From: an uncultured Clostridia bacterium
GTDB lineage: Bacteria > Bacillota > Clostridia > Christensenellales > UBA1242
Assembly: GCA_934746715.1 (NCBI GenBank)
Contig: CAKVFI010000002.1
Span: 248,001 to 312,000, forward strand
Direction: 5' to 3'
Length of the DNA: 64,000 nt
Made by a program: the position numbers and the translations under genes. Numbering within the stretch: position 1 is the stretch's first letter; the number at the start of each line of letters is the position of its first letter. Below, in pieces: positions 33,479 to 41,814 of this stretch. The notes under the pieces were generated by a model that saw nothing but the letters and a program-made list of their open reading frames with translations, had not been told where the DNA came from and did no database searches.

Positions 33479-35158
33479 ATGATTGATTTAGATAGTATTG
33501 TTCCATCAAACTTTATTGAAGATGAAATTTTGGCGGACTTAAAGGCGGGCAGAAGCAAGGAAGTTATCACTCGTTGCCCACCAGAGCCAAGCGGCTACTG
33601 GCACATTGGGCACTGCAAAGCGTGGATGATTGACTTTGAAACTGCAATCAAATTTGGCGGTTACACGTATCTTCGTATGGACGACACAAATCCAAGCCGT
33701 GAACAAGGCGAGTTTGCGGATAGTTATTTGGAAGATTTAAAATGGTTGGGTTACACTCCAAAAGCTATGATTTTTGCGTCCGAGGCATATTTTGACAAGA
33801 TTTATGAAATTGCAGAAAAAATGATTATGAAAGGCTATGCATATGTTGATGAATTGAGCCAAGAAGAGCAACAAGCAATGAAAGGCACACTCACCGAGCC
33901 GGGCAAAAACAGCCCTTACCGTGATCGCCCAGCTGAAGAAAGTTTGCGCCTATTCCGTGAAATGAAAGCGGGCAAGTATCCAGACGGGAGCCTTACTTTG
34001 CGTGCAAAAATTGACATGAGCCACCCAAACATTTTGATGCGCGACCCTATTATGTACAAAATTTCTCGTGAGCATCACTATAAAACTGGCGATAAATGGT
34101 GCATTTATCCTATTTATGATTTTGCACACCCAATGGAAGACGCTTTGGAAGGTGTTACATATAGTTTGTGCGACATCACTTTCCGTGTGCACCGTGAACT
34201 TTACGATTGGTTTATTGCTCATGGCTGGGACAAACCTTATCCACCAAAACAACGCGAGTTTTCAACCCTTAATTTGGAAAATGTGTTGCTTGGCAAACGT
34301 TATCTTAAAGCGCTTGTTAACTCTGGCAAAGTTTTGGGCTGGGACGACCCTAGATATTTGACAATCGTTGGCATGAAAAGGCGTGGTTACACTGCAGAAG
34401 GCGTTAAAAACTTTATCCGCAGTTGTGGCGTTGTTGCAAGCGAAAGCACAATACCATTCAGTTCACTTGAACATTATATCCGTGATGATTTAAACAAAGT
34501 GGCAACAAGGGCAATGGTTGTGCTTGACCCACTTAAAGTTGTTATCACAAACTGGGAAGAAGGCAAAACAGAAGAAATTGAAATTCAAAACAACCCTAAC
34601 GATGAAAACGCAGGCAGCCACAAAGGTTTGTTTGGACGCGAAATTTACATCGAAAATGAGGACTTTTCACTCAATCCACCACCAAAGTATAACCGCTTGG
34701 TTGTTGGTGGCGTGGTTAGATTGAAAGGTGCATACATCATTAGATGTAACGAAGTTGTGTATAAGGACGACGGCACAATTGATTATTTGAAATGTGAGTA
34801 TATCCCAGGCACAAAAAGTGGGCAAGATAACAGCGGCATGAAAGTTAAAGGCACAATCCACTTTGTTGCAAAGGAAAATGGTTTTAAATGCACAATCCGC
34901 AACTTTAAAAACCTTACAAAAGCCGAATATTTGTGGCCAAGCAAAGCACTTGCTCAAGGCGTTTCAATTGATGACATTTTGGAACCAAATTCTTTAACCG
35001 AGTCAACCGCCATTGCAGAAAATTATTTAAAAACTGCCAAACCTTACGATAAATTTCAATTTATGCGCAAAGGTTACTACACTTTGGATAAAGACACCAC
35101 TCCAGACAATTACATCTTCAACTCCACAATCTCCCTGAAAGATTCTTTCAATAAATAA
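33479..35158 (+). CDS. glnS: glutaminyl-tRNA synthetase with altered KMSKS loop
   Basis: The 559-residue class I synthetase charges tRNA-Gln directly. PPEPSGYWHIGHCKA (HIGH motif, residues about 37-47), the tRNA-Gln-specific LYDWF segment, LNLENV, GWDDPRYLTIVGMKRRGYTAEG and the C-terminal beta-barrel anticodon domain are all present. The usual MSKR of the KMSKS loop reads LGKR at about 271-274: Ser is replaced by Gly. Most Firmicutes lack GlnRS and use GatCAB, so its presence hints at transfer. ATG 33479 with GGAG five bases upstream is preferred to the ATG at 33455. Confidence 0.93.
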   Translation: MIDLDSIVPSNFIEDEILADLKAGRSKEVITRCPPEPSGYWHIGHCKAWMIDFETAIKFGGYTYLRMDDTNPSREQGEFADSYLEDLKWLGYTPKAMIFASEAYFDKIYEIAEKMIMKGYAYVDELSQEEQQAMKGTLTEPGKNSPYRDRPAEESLRLFREMKAGKYPDGSLTLRAKIDMSHPNILMRDPIMYKISREHHYKTGDKWCIYPIYDFAHPMEDALEGVTYSLCDITFRVHRELYDWFIAHGWDKPYPPKQREFSTLNLENVLLGKRYLKALVNSGKVLGWDDPRYLTIVGMKRRGYTAEGVKNFIRSCGVVASESTIPFSSLEHYIRDDLNKVATRAMVVLDPLKVVITNWEEGKTEEIEIQNNPNDENAGSHKGLFGREIYIENEDFSLNPPPKYNRLVVGGVVRLKGAYIIRCNEVVYKDDGTIDYLKCEYIPGTKSGQDNSGMKVKGTIHFVAKENGFKCTIRNFKNLTKAEYLWPSKALAQGVSIDDILEPNSLTESTAIAENYLKTAKPYDKFQFMRKGYYTLDKDTTPDNYIFNSTISLKDSFNK

Positions 35159-35208
35159 TAATCAATAAACAACAATATGTTTTAAATTTAAAAGCAATAA
35201 TAAAAAAG

Positions 35209-35233
35209 CAGACCATTTTAGGTCTGTTTTTTT
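35209..35233 (+). terminator. terminator of glnS
   Basis: CAGACC/GGTCTG stem followed by TTTTTTT. Confidence 0.85.
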
Positions 35234-35339
35234 GGTGTCGGTGGGGAGTGGTGTAAAAGAAAGTTGTCCCAATGAGCAAGTGTTATCGTAACGAGTGCAA
35301 GAGCGTACACGAGTTGGACGCGGACGACAAAAATAATAA

Positions 35340-35373
35340 AAAAAAGAACTCAAATAATAAAGAGTTCATTTTT
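35340..35373 (-). terminator. terminator of tRNA-Leu
   Basis: GAACTC/GAGTTC hairpin with a T-run on the minus strand, 16 bp beyond the CCA end. Between it and the glnS terminator (35234-35339) is GC-richer sequence with no gene seen. Confidence 0.75.
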
Positions 35374-35388
35374 TAACTGATTTTGTTA

Positions 35389-35476
35389 TGGTGCCGGTGG
35401 TCGGGGTCGAACCGACACGGACGGTGAGGTCCCCAGGATTTTAAGTCCTGTGCGTCTGCCATTTCGCCACACCGGC
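35389..35476 (-). tRNA. tRNA-Leu (anticodon TAA)
   Basis: Reading the minus strand, the acceptor GCCGGTG (35470-35476) pairs with CACCGGC (35393-35399), followed by discriminator A and encoded CCA. The anticodon loop is CTTAAAA within CAGGA/TCCTG. A long variable arm as expected for class II tRNA and the TTCGA T-loop are present. Confidence 0.96.
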
Positions 35477-35500
35477 ATGAGTTTACGAATGCGGGTTGAC

Positions 35501-35644
35501 GAAGGATTTTTCGCGAGCCAGCATAGGTGTGAAAGTTGTATTAAGATAAAATTTTGAGACCCGTGTTTTAGCACAGGACTATAAGGGTTCCCGCCACAAC
35601 TTATGGTGGAAGGATGGTTTGCGAGCCACAAAGTGTGAACTTTG
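35501..35644. repeat. imperfect direct repeat next to tRNA-Leu
   Basis: GAAGGATTTTTCGCGAGCCA... GGTGTGAAAGTT (35501-35537) recurs as GAAGGATGGTTTGCGAGCCA... AGTGTGAACTTT (35608-35644). Between them are small inverted repeats (CCGTG/CACAGG and TTCCCGCCA/TGGTGGAA). The block is GC-richer than the neighbouring spacer, and no credible gene is present. Confidence 0.5.
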
Positions 35645-35829
35645 CTTTTAATTGAATGTTTGATGTGTTGGATAGTTAAAGTTATTCAACTTTTTTAATA
35701 TATCACATTTTATAGGTTTTTGCAAGAGATTTTTGTTATTTTGCATGGTTTTTTAAATTTGAAATTAAACATTTTTGCAGTTAAACCAATTTGTTTGGTA
35801 AATTTTGTTGTTTGTGTTAAACTACATGT

Positions 35830-38358
35830 ATGGAAAAATTTGTTGTAGTTGACGGAAATAGTTTGATTAATCGTGCGTTTTATGGGTTGCCAATGCTTAA
35901 AAGTTTATCTGGCAAACCATGTAATGCCGTTTATGGATTTGTGAATATTCTACTTAATCTTGTGCTTAAAGAAAAACCAAAATATTTGGTTTGTGTTTTT
36001 GATGCTGGCAAGCACACTTTTAGGCATGATATGTACGCAGAATACAAGGGCAAGCGCGACCATATGCCAGAAGATTTGGCAACACAATTGCCAATGTTGA
36101 AAGAGATTTTGGCAGCAATGAAAATCAAAACTATTGAGATACCAGAAATTGAAGCGGACGACATTGTTGGGTCTATCAGCCGAAAATTTGATGCTGAATT
36201 TATTTTGCTTTCTGGAGATAAAGATTTGTTGCAACTCATCAACAAAAACACAACTGTTTGGTTAACACAAAAAGGTGTTTCGCAAGTTGGAAAAATGGAC
36301 GAAAAAGCATTGCTTGAACAGTTTGAATTGAAACCATATCAAATTATTGAATTGAAATCAATAATGGGCGATAGTTCGGATAATATTCCGGGTGTGCCGG
36401 GCATTGGGCAAAAAGGCGCAATGGATTTGTTAAAGCAATTTGATAATTTGGACAACATCTACGCTAATTTAGACAAAGTGCCACCGCGCTTTTTAAACAA
36501 ACTTAATGAAGGCAAGGAAATGGCGTATTTATCTCATCAACTTGCAACAATCAAACTCGATGTTGACATTCCTTTTGGTTTGGATGAGTGTGAAATTAAG
36601 TTGCCTTTTGATGACAATGTTTACTTTTTGATGAAAGAACTTGATTTTAAATCAATGTTAAACAGAAAAGATTTGTTTACATCAACTCCAAAAGCGGAAA
36701 TTGAACAAGAAAATCTAATTGAAAATTTGCCAACAGTTGAAATTGAAACTCAAAAACAGTTTGATGAAATGATGAATGATTTGGGCGATAGCTTTGCTTT
36801 GGCAACGGATAATTTTGCTTTGTATTTTGCAAAGGCTGAAAAAGAATTTTGCTTGTACAAAACCAGCGATGTTTTTGGCAAAAATATCGATAAATTAAAG
36901 GCTGTTTTTGTTGGTGAAAAACAAAAAGTTTGTTTTGATGCAAAGCAAATTATGCACGAGTTGAGCCAATTCAACTTTGAATTGAACAACTATTTTGATG
37001 TGTCTATGGCAATTTACATTGCAAATGAACTTGATGCCGAACTTAAGTTTGAAGATGCAGTTAAACTGAACAATATCTTAACTGAAAACAAAGCATATCC
37101 ATTGCTAAAATTAAAAGAAATTTATATAACAAAATTGATTAAAAATGCACAATTAAAGTTGTATAGTGATATTGAATTACCACTGGTTAAAGTACTTTTT
37201 GACATGGAACAAACTGGCATTAAAATTGATGCACAAGCGATAAAAGAGTTGAGTGCAAATTATCATGTTGAATTGGATAAATTGACTGATGAAATTTATG
37301 CTCTTGCTGGCGAAAAATTTAATATCAACAGCCCAAAACAATTGCTAACAATTTTGTTTGATAATTTAAAAATTGAATATAAAGGCAAAAAGGGCACATC
37401 TATTGAAGTTTTAAATGATATAAAAGATAAACACCCGATTGTTGAAAAGTTGATTAGATATCGTAAGGTTAGCAAACTGATTTCCACCTATCTTGACGGA
37501 ATGCTTGATTATGTTGGCGCGGACGGCAAAATTCACACAACCTACATGCAACGGACAACAAGCACTGGTAGACTAAGCAGCCGTGAGCCAAACTTGCAAA
37601 ATTTGCCAATAAGAGATGATGAAGGCAGAGCATTGAGAAAGATGTTTGCAAGTTCGTTTGAAAATGGCACGATAATTAGTGCCGATTACAATCAAATTGA
37701 GTTGCGACTAATTGCCAATTTTAGTGGCGACGAAAACATGATTGCTGATTATCTTTCTGGCAAAGACATTCACTCTGCAACTGCAAGCAAAATTTTTGGT
37801 GTGCCTGAACATGATGTAACTCCAATTATGCGCAGAGTTGCAAAGTCGGTTAACTTTGGCATTATCTATGGCATAAGTGCGTATGGATTGAGCCAAAACA
37901 TTAACACAACACCAAAAGAAGCTGGCGCTTTTATCAACAAGTATTTGGAGATTTATCCAAAAGTTAAAGAGTATGGTGACAAACAGATTGAACTTGCAAG
38001 GCAAAATGGTTATGTAAGCACAATTATGGGGCGAGTGCGTCATATCTCAGACATCAATTCTACAAACCACACAGTTCGTGGTTTTGCTGAACGCGTGGCA
38101 AAAAATATGCCATTGCAAGGCAGCGCAAGCGATATTATCAAGATTGCAATGATTAATGTGTTTAAACGATTTAATCAAGAAAAGTTAAAAAGCAAATTAA
38201 TCATTCAAATTCACGATGAATTGGTTGTGGACTGCTTCCCAGGGGAAAGTGAAAAAGTTAAAAACATTTTAAAACAAGAAATGGAAAATGTGGTTAACTT
38301 GGCTGTTCCGCTTATTGCAAACATAAGCGAAGGCAAAACCTTGTATGATGCAAAATAA
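35830..38358 (+). CDS. polA: DNA polymerase I
   Basis: The 842-residue enzyme fills gaps and removes primers in replication and repair. The N-terminal 5' nuclease (1-290) shows EADDIVGSI, SGDKDLLQLI and the H3TH GVPGIGQKGAMDLL. The middle domain (about 300-430) lacks the acidic residues of a proofreading exonuclease, as in many Firmicute enzymes. The polymerase domain has motif A ADYNQIELRLIANFSGD, motif B RRVAKSVNFGIIYGISAYG and motif C QIHDELVVDC. There is no Shine-Dalgarno before the ATG; a weak TAAACT lies six bases upstream. Confidence 0.97.
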   Translation: MEKFVVVDGNSLINRAFYGLPMLKSLSGKPCNAVYGFVNILLNLVLKEKPKYLVCVFDAGKHTFRHDMYAEYKGKRDHMPEDLATQLPMLKEILAAMKIKTIEIPEIEADDIVGSISRKFDAEFILLSGDKDLLQLINKNTTVWLTQKGVSQVGKMDEKALLEQFELKPYQIIELKSIMGDSSDNIPGVPGIGQKGAMDLLKQFDNLDNIYANLDKVPPRFLNKLNEGKEMAYLSHQLATIKLDVDIPFGLDECEIKLPFDDNVYFLMKELDFKSMLNRKDLFTSTPKAEIEQENLIENLPTVEIETQKQFDEMMNDLGDSFALATDNFALYFAKAEKEFCLYKTSDVFGKNIDKLKAVFVGEKQKVCFDAKQIMHELSQFNFELNNYFDVSMAIYIANELDAELKFEDAVKLNNILTENKAYPLLKLKEIYITKLIKNAQLKLYSDIELPLVKVLFDMEQTGIKIDAQAIKELSANYHVELDKLTDEIYALAGEKFNINSPKQLLTILFDNLKIEYKGKKGTSIEVLNDIKDKHPIVEKLIRYRKVSKLISTYLDGMLDYVGADGKIHTTYMQRTTSTGRLSSREPNLQNLPIRDDEGRALRKMFASSFENGTIISADYNQIELRLIANFSGDENMIADYLSGKDIHSATASKIFGVPEHDVTPIMRRVAKSVNFGIIYGISAYGLSQNINTTPKEAGAFINKYLEIYPKVKEYGDKQIELARQNGYVSTIMGRVRHISDINSTNHTVRGFAERVAKNMPLQGSASDIIKIAMINVFKRFNQEKLKSKLIIQIHDELVVDCFPGESEKVKNILKQEMENVVNLAVPLIANISEGKTLYDAK

Positions 38359-38408
38359 AATCAAAATGAAAAGTGTTAGTAATTAAATTAAAAAATAATT
38401 AAATTTAG

Positions 38409-38450
38409 AAAAAACATTAAAAAACAACGATTTTTTAATGTTTTTTATTA
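38409..38450 (+). terminator. terminator of polA
   Basis: AAAAACATTAAAAAA/TTTTTTAATGTTTTTT stem, loop CAACGA. The rest of the gap to 38600 is AT-rich. Confidence 0.8.
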
Positions 38451-38600
38451 TTTTTATTAAAATTTTTTATTTTTTATTAATTAATTTATTTGAAATTTAA
38501 ATATTTATTTTAATTTTTATTTAAAAATAGTTTTTTCAATTTTTTTATTTTAATTAAAATATGCTTTTGTTTTTTTTGATTTTGATTTAAAATAAAGTAA

Positions 38601-39917
38601 ATGACAAATGAAGAGAGAATGGACAAATACATGCAACGCAATGTGAAATTGTATCCACCACTTTTGGCATTTACTTGGGACGTGCTTTTTGTGTGGACAA
38701 TTTCAACAATGTTTTTTACTGCACAAAAAGGCTTGAGCTTTTCCCAAGTGGTTTTGTTGGATTCGGTTTTGATGGGGTTTGGTTGTTTAATTTGTATTCC
38801 TGTTTCCAATCTGCTTAAAAATGTAAATTCAGTTAGGGCAACACAAATTGGCTCTCTTGGATATGCGGTGTATTTGTTGTTGTGCATTTTTGGCAACAAT
38901 TTTAGCACATTTATATTTGCTCAAATATTTATGGCGTTTGCGTATGTTGCGTGTGGAATTAAAGGCAATAGGATTTTAACACAAAGCTTAAATTTGTTGC
39001 ACAAAGATAATGACTATGACAAAATTTACGGCAAAGGGCTGGCTCTTCTTTATGTAATAGAGGCTGTTGGTGCAATTGGAATCACATATGTTTACAACTG
39101 GAAACCTTATTTATGTTATTGGATTTCATTTGGGGTTGTTGTGTTTGTGTTTTTGTATGGCTTTTTGTTTGTTCCGCCAGAAAAATTTCAAAAACAAAAT
39201 ATTGTTGTTCAGGCAAAAGAACAACCTATATCAACAGTTAAAACTAAAAAGGAAAATGTTTATTTAAAAATATTAAAATCACCATTCTTTATTAGTTTGC
39301 TTATATTTATGTTTATGATGCGTGGCACGCTTTCAATTGTGAGCAACAATTTTAAAATATACTTGCAACAAATTATTGACTTGGGTTTTATGCCTGCAAC
39401 AATGTTTGGCTATGTTTATGCAATTGGCAAGTTAAGTTCTGCACTTTCAAGCAAATTTCAATTTAAGTTTAATTTAAAGTTTAACGTAAGATGTGTGATA
39501 ATTTTTGTTGTTGCAACAATTTTAACTTTCTTGCTTTGTGGCATAATTTACGCTTTCCTTCCGCTTAATATGTTTACAATTATTCTTGTAATTTTGTTGT
39601 CCTATGTTCAAATAGCGGTGTTGCAACCGTGCCGTATATTTGTTAACAATTATATGCAAGTTTGCATCCCTCCAAAATATATTGAACAGGCATATTCAAT
39701 TAGAACCGTGTTTGAATATTTGGGCTATTCGTTGGTCAGTGCATTGTACTCAATTTTGCTTGCGACGTTCAGCGATAATTATGGGTTTACAAACATTACT
39801 TACATTTCAATTTTGGCATTGCCAATGATTGTGTCAATGATTGTGTTTATTAAATTGTTGATAAAAAAGCATACACAAAAATATACAATTATTAAACAAG
39901 AATATATAGATGATTAA
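38601..39917 (+). CDS. MFS-type membrane transporter
   Basis: The 438-residue protein has 11-12 predicted membrane helices with a central cytoplasmic loop around residues 195-222 (Lys/Gln-rich), the usual 6+6 MFS layout. The first loop is short (LLKNVNSVRATQIGSLGYAVYLL) and carries a reduced form of the MFS loop motif. The second half starts LKSPFFISLLIFMFMMRGTLSIVSNNFKIYLQQ. Substrate cannot be told. TAAAAT ends seven bases before the ATG and there is no ribosome-binding site. It is followed by the metK riboswitch. Confidence 0.75.
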   Translation: MTNEERMDKYMQRNVKLYPPLLAFTWDVLFVWTISTMFFTAQKGLSFSQVVLLDSVLMGFGCLICIPVSNLLKNVNSVRATQIGSLGYAVYLLLCIFGNNFSTFIFAQIFMAFAYVACGIKGNRILTQSLNLLHKDNDYDKIYGKGLALLYVIEAVGAIGITYVYNWKPYLCYWISFGVVVFVFLYGFLFVPPEKFQKQNIVVQAKEQPISTVKTKKENVYLKILKSPFFISLLIFMFMMRGTLSIVSNNFKIYLQQIIDLGFMPATMFGYVYAIGKLSSALSSKFQFKFNLKFNVRCVIIFVVATILTFLLCGIIYAFLPLNMFTIILVILLSYVQIAVLQPCRIFVNNYMQVCIPPKYIEQAYSIRTVFEYLGYSLVSALYSILLATFSDNYGFTNITYISILALPMIVSMIVFIKLLIKKHTQKYTIIKQEYIDD

Positions 39918-40051
39918 GAATAAAAATTTTAAAATAGAAAAATTATCAATAAAAACCGCAATATTTTTATTAAAAATTTAAATTTTTTGCAAATTTTAAA
40001 AAATAATTTAAAAGTTATTGACAAAGATTTTAAAAAATTATATATTAAAAA

Positions 40052-40185
40052 CAACCATAAAGAGTGTGCGAGGGACGAGCCCCGTTGACCACACAGCAAC
40101 CTAGCGTAACGCCAAGGTGCTAAAGGCCGACCGATGGGTGAATGAATATTGAATTTTAACTCATCGGCAACGATGGGTTTTTTAA
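40052..40185 (+). promoter_or_regulatory. SAM riboswitch (S-box clan) with intrinsic terminator, controlling metK
   Basis: The core GAGGGACGAGCCC, TTGA, AGCAACC and AAGGTGCTAA (40070-40123) matches the SAM-I clan. GTGTG/CACAC forms P2. P1 (40052-40058 with 40134-40140) competes with an antiterminator (CCGATGGGT 40131-40139 with ACTCATCGG 40159-40167). If P1 forms, ACTCATCG (40159-40166) pairs with CGATGGGT (40171-40178) before a T-run and stops transcription. The expected P4 hairpin is missing, so it may be the SAM-I/IV variant. High SAM should turn metK off. Confidence 0.88.
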
Positions 40186-40214
40186 TCCTCTCTTTATGGC
40201 AAAAGGAGAGATTT

Positions 40215-41579
40215 ATGAAAAATTTTAAAGAAGTGCTTGAAAACGAAGAAAAGGTTTTAATCAAAGTTGAGCCAAAAGATTATGTTAAGTTTTTAACTTG
40301 GGCAAAACAACAGGGCTGTTGTTGGGTTAGCAAAAAGGCAATTGAGCCAAAAACAGATTTAAAAAATCACCCATTTGCTTTAATAGGTTTAACGGCAGAT
40401 AAAACAATTGGGTTTGTGCCTGCCATGTGTTGGACTAATGACAAGCAGTCAAAAAAGATTATGTTGCAACAAATTTTTGCCACAAATTTGCATTGTGAAA
40501 CAAGCGAAAGTGTGAATATTGGACACCCGGATAAAACGTGTGATACAATTGCAGATGCTTTTTTGGACGAAGCACTACGCCAAGATAAAAACAGTCAAAT
40601 GGCAGTTGAGTGTGCAATAAAAGACAATAAATTGTTTGTTTATGGAGAAGCAACAACAAAAGCAAAAATTAATTATGATGAAATTGCTTGCACTATTTTG
40701 AAAGATATAGGTTATGATTGTAAGTTTGAAATTGTTAAACAAATAAGTGAACAGAGCCCTGACATAAATCAGGCGGTTGTAAAAACAAAATTGTGCGCAA
40801 ACGACCAAGGTGTTTGCTTTGGATATGCAACAAATGAAACAAAAGAATGTATGCCTTTGCCGATAATTATTGCTCACAAACTAATGCGAAAATATGAACA
40901 ATTTAGACGCAAAAACAATAACTTTTTTGCAGATGCTAAAAGTCAGGTTACAATTGAATATGATGGCAACAAACCAATTGCGGTAAAGACTGTTTTAGTG
41001 TCGGTTTCGCACGCAAAAAATTTAAGTTTGAAAGAAATAAAAACCACAATACAAAATGAAGTGATAAACCCAATTTTAAAAGAATATTCAAGTTTGATTT
41101 TTAACACAGAATACTTGATTAACCCAAGTGGAAAATTTACAGTTTGGGGCTCGTTTGGTGATAGTGGCTGTGTTGGACGAAAAATTGTTGTTGACACTTA
41201 TGGCGGAATTGGAAGAGTTGGTGGTGGATGTTTTAGTAGCAAAAATGCAACAAAGGTTGACCGCTCTGGTGCGTACTATGCAAGGTATGTTGCAAAAAAC
41301 ATTGTGGCACATAATTTTGCAGATAAATGTGAAGTTGAACTTTCATTTGGTATTGGGTTGGAAAAGCCTTTGAGTTTAACAATCAACACTTTTGGCACTG
41401 AAAAAATTTCACTTGACGATATCTACAATTATGTTGAAAATAACTTTGATTTTTCACTTGATAATATTATTGATGAATTGGATTTGTTAAAACCAATTTA
41501 CAAGCAAACTGCATGCTATGGCCATTTTGGAAGAGAGCAATTTGCTTGGGAAAGAATTAAAAATATAAAAAATAAATAA
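40215..41579 (+). CDS. metK: S-adenosylmethionine synthetase with about 93-residue N-terminal extension
   Basis: Residues about 94-454 are MetK: TSESVNIGHPDKTCDTIADAFLDEAL, the mobile loop CANDQGVCFGYATNE, GSFGDSGCVGRKIVVDTYGG, GGGCFSSKNATKVDRSGAYYARYVAKNIV. The enzyme makes SAM from methionine and ATP. The first about 93 residues (KEVLENEEKVLIKVEPKDYVKFLTWAKQQGC...) are not part of normal MetK, which starts almost at the HPDK motif, and I do not recognise the domain. ATG 40215 follows AAAAGGAGAG and lies after the riboswitch terminator. Several positions are non-consensus (Cys for Leu or Ala in GCVG and GGGCFS), so activity is likely but worth testing. Confidence 0.92.
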   Translation: MKNFKEVLENEEKVLIKVEPKDYVKFLTWAKQQGCCWVSKKAIEPKTDLKNHPFALIGLTADKTIGFVPAMCWTNDKQSKKIMLQQIFATNLHCETSESVNIGHPDKTCDTIADAFLDEALRQDKNSQMAVECAIKDNKLFVYGEATTKAKINYDEIACTILKDIGYDCKFEIVKQISEQSPDINQAVVKTKLCANDQGVCFGYATNETKECMPLPIIIAHKLMRKYEQFRRKNNNFFADAKSQVTIEYDGNKPIAVKTVLVSVSHAKNLSLKEIKTTIQNEVINPILKEYSSLIFNTEYLINPSGKFTVWGSFGDSGCVGRKIVVDTYGGIGRVGGGCFSSKNATKVDRSGAYYARYVAKNIVAHNFADKCEVELSFGIGLEKPLSLTINTFGTEKISLDDIYNYVENNFDFSLDNIIDELDLLKPIYKQTACYGHFGREQFAWERIKNIKNK

Positions 41580-41814
41580 AAATTATTATAAAAATATCAA
41601 AAAACAGCAATTTTATTAAATTTTTAATAAAAAATTAAAATTTTTATTATTTTTACATTGTTTTTTATTCTTTTTTATGAAATATCAAATTATTGCAAAA
41701 TGCAAATAACAAAATAAATTTTTCCAATTTATTTGTAAAATTATATTAATTAATATATAATAATTATAATATAAATTTTTGCAAAATGGTTGCAAACATT
41801 TGTTTGGGGGAAAA

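Noticed and set aside
35386..35631. 81-codon minus-strand frame near tRNA-Leu
   Set aside because: It reads through the tRNA gene and the adjacent repeats.
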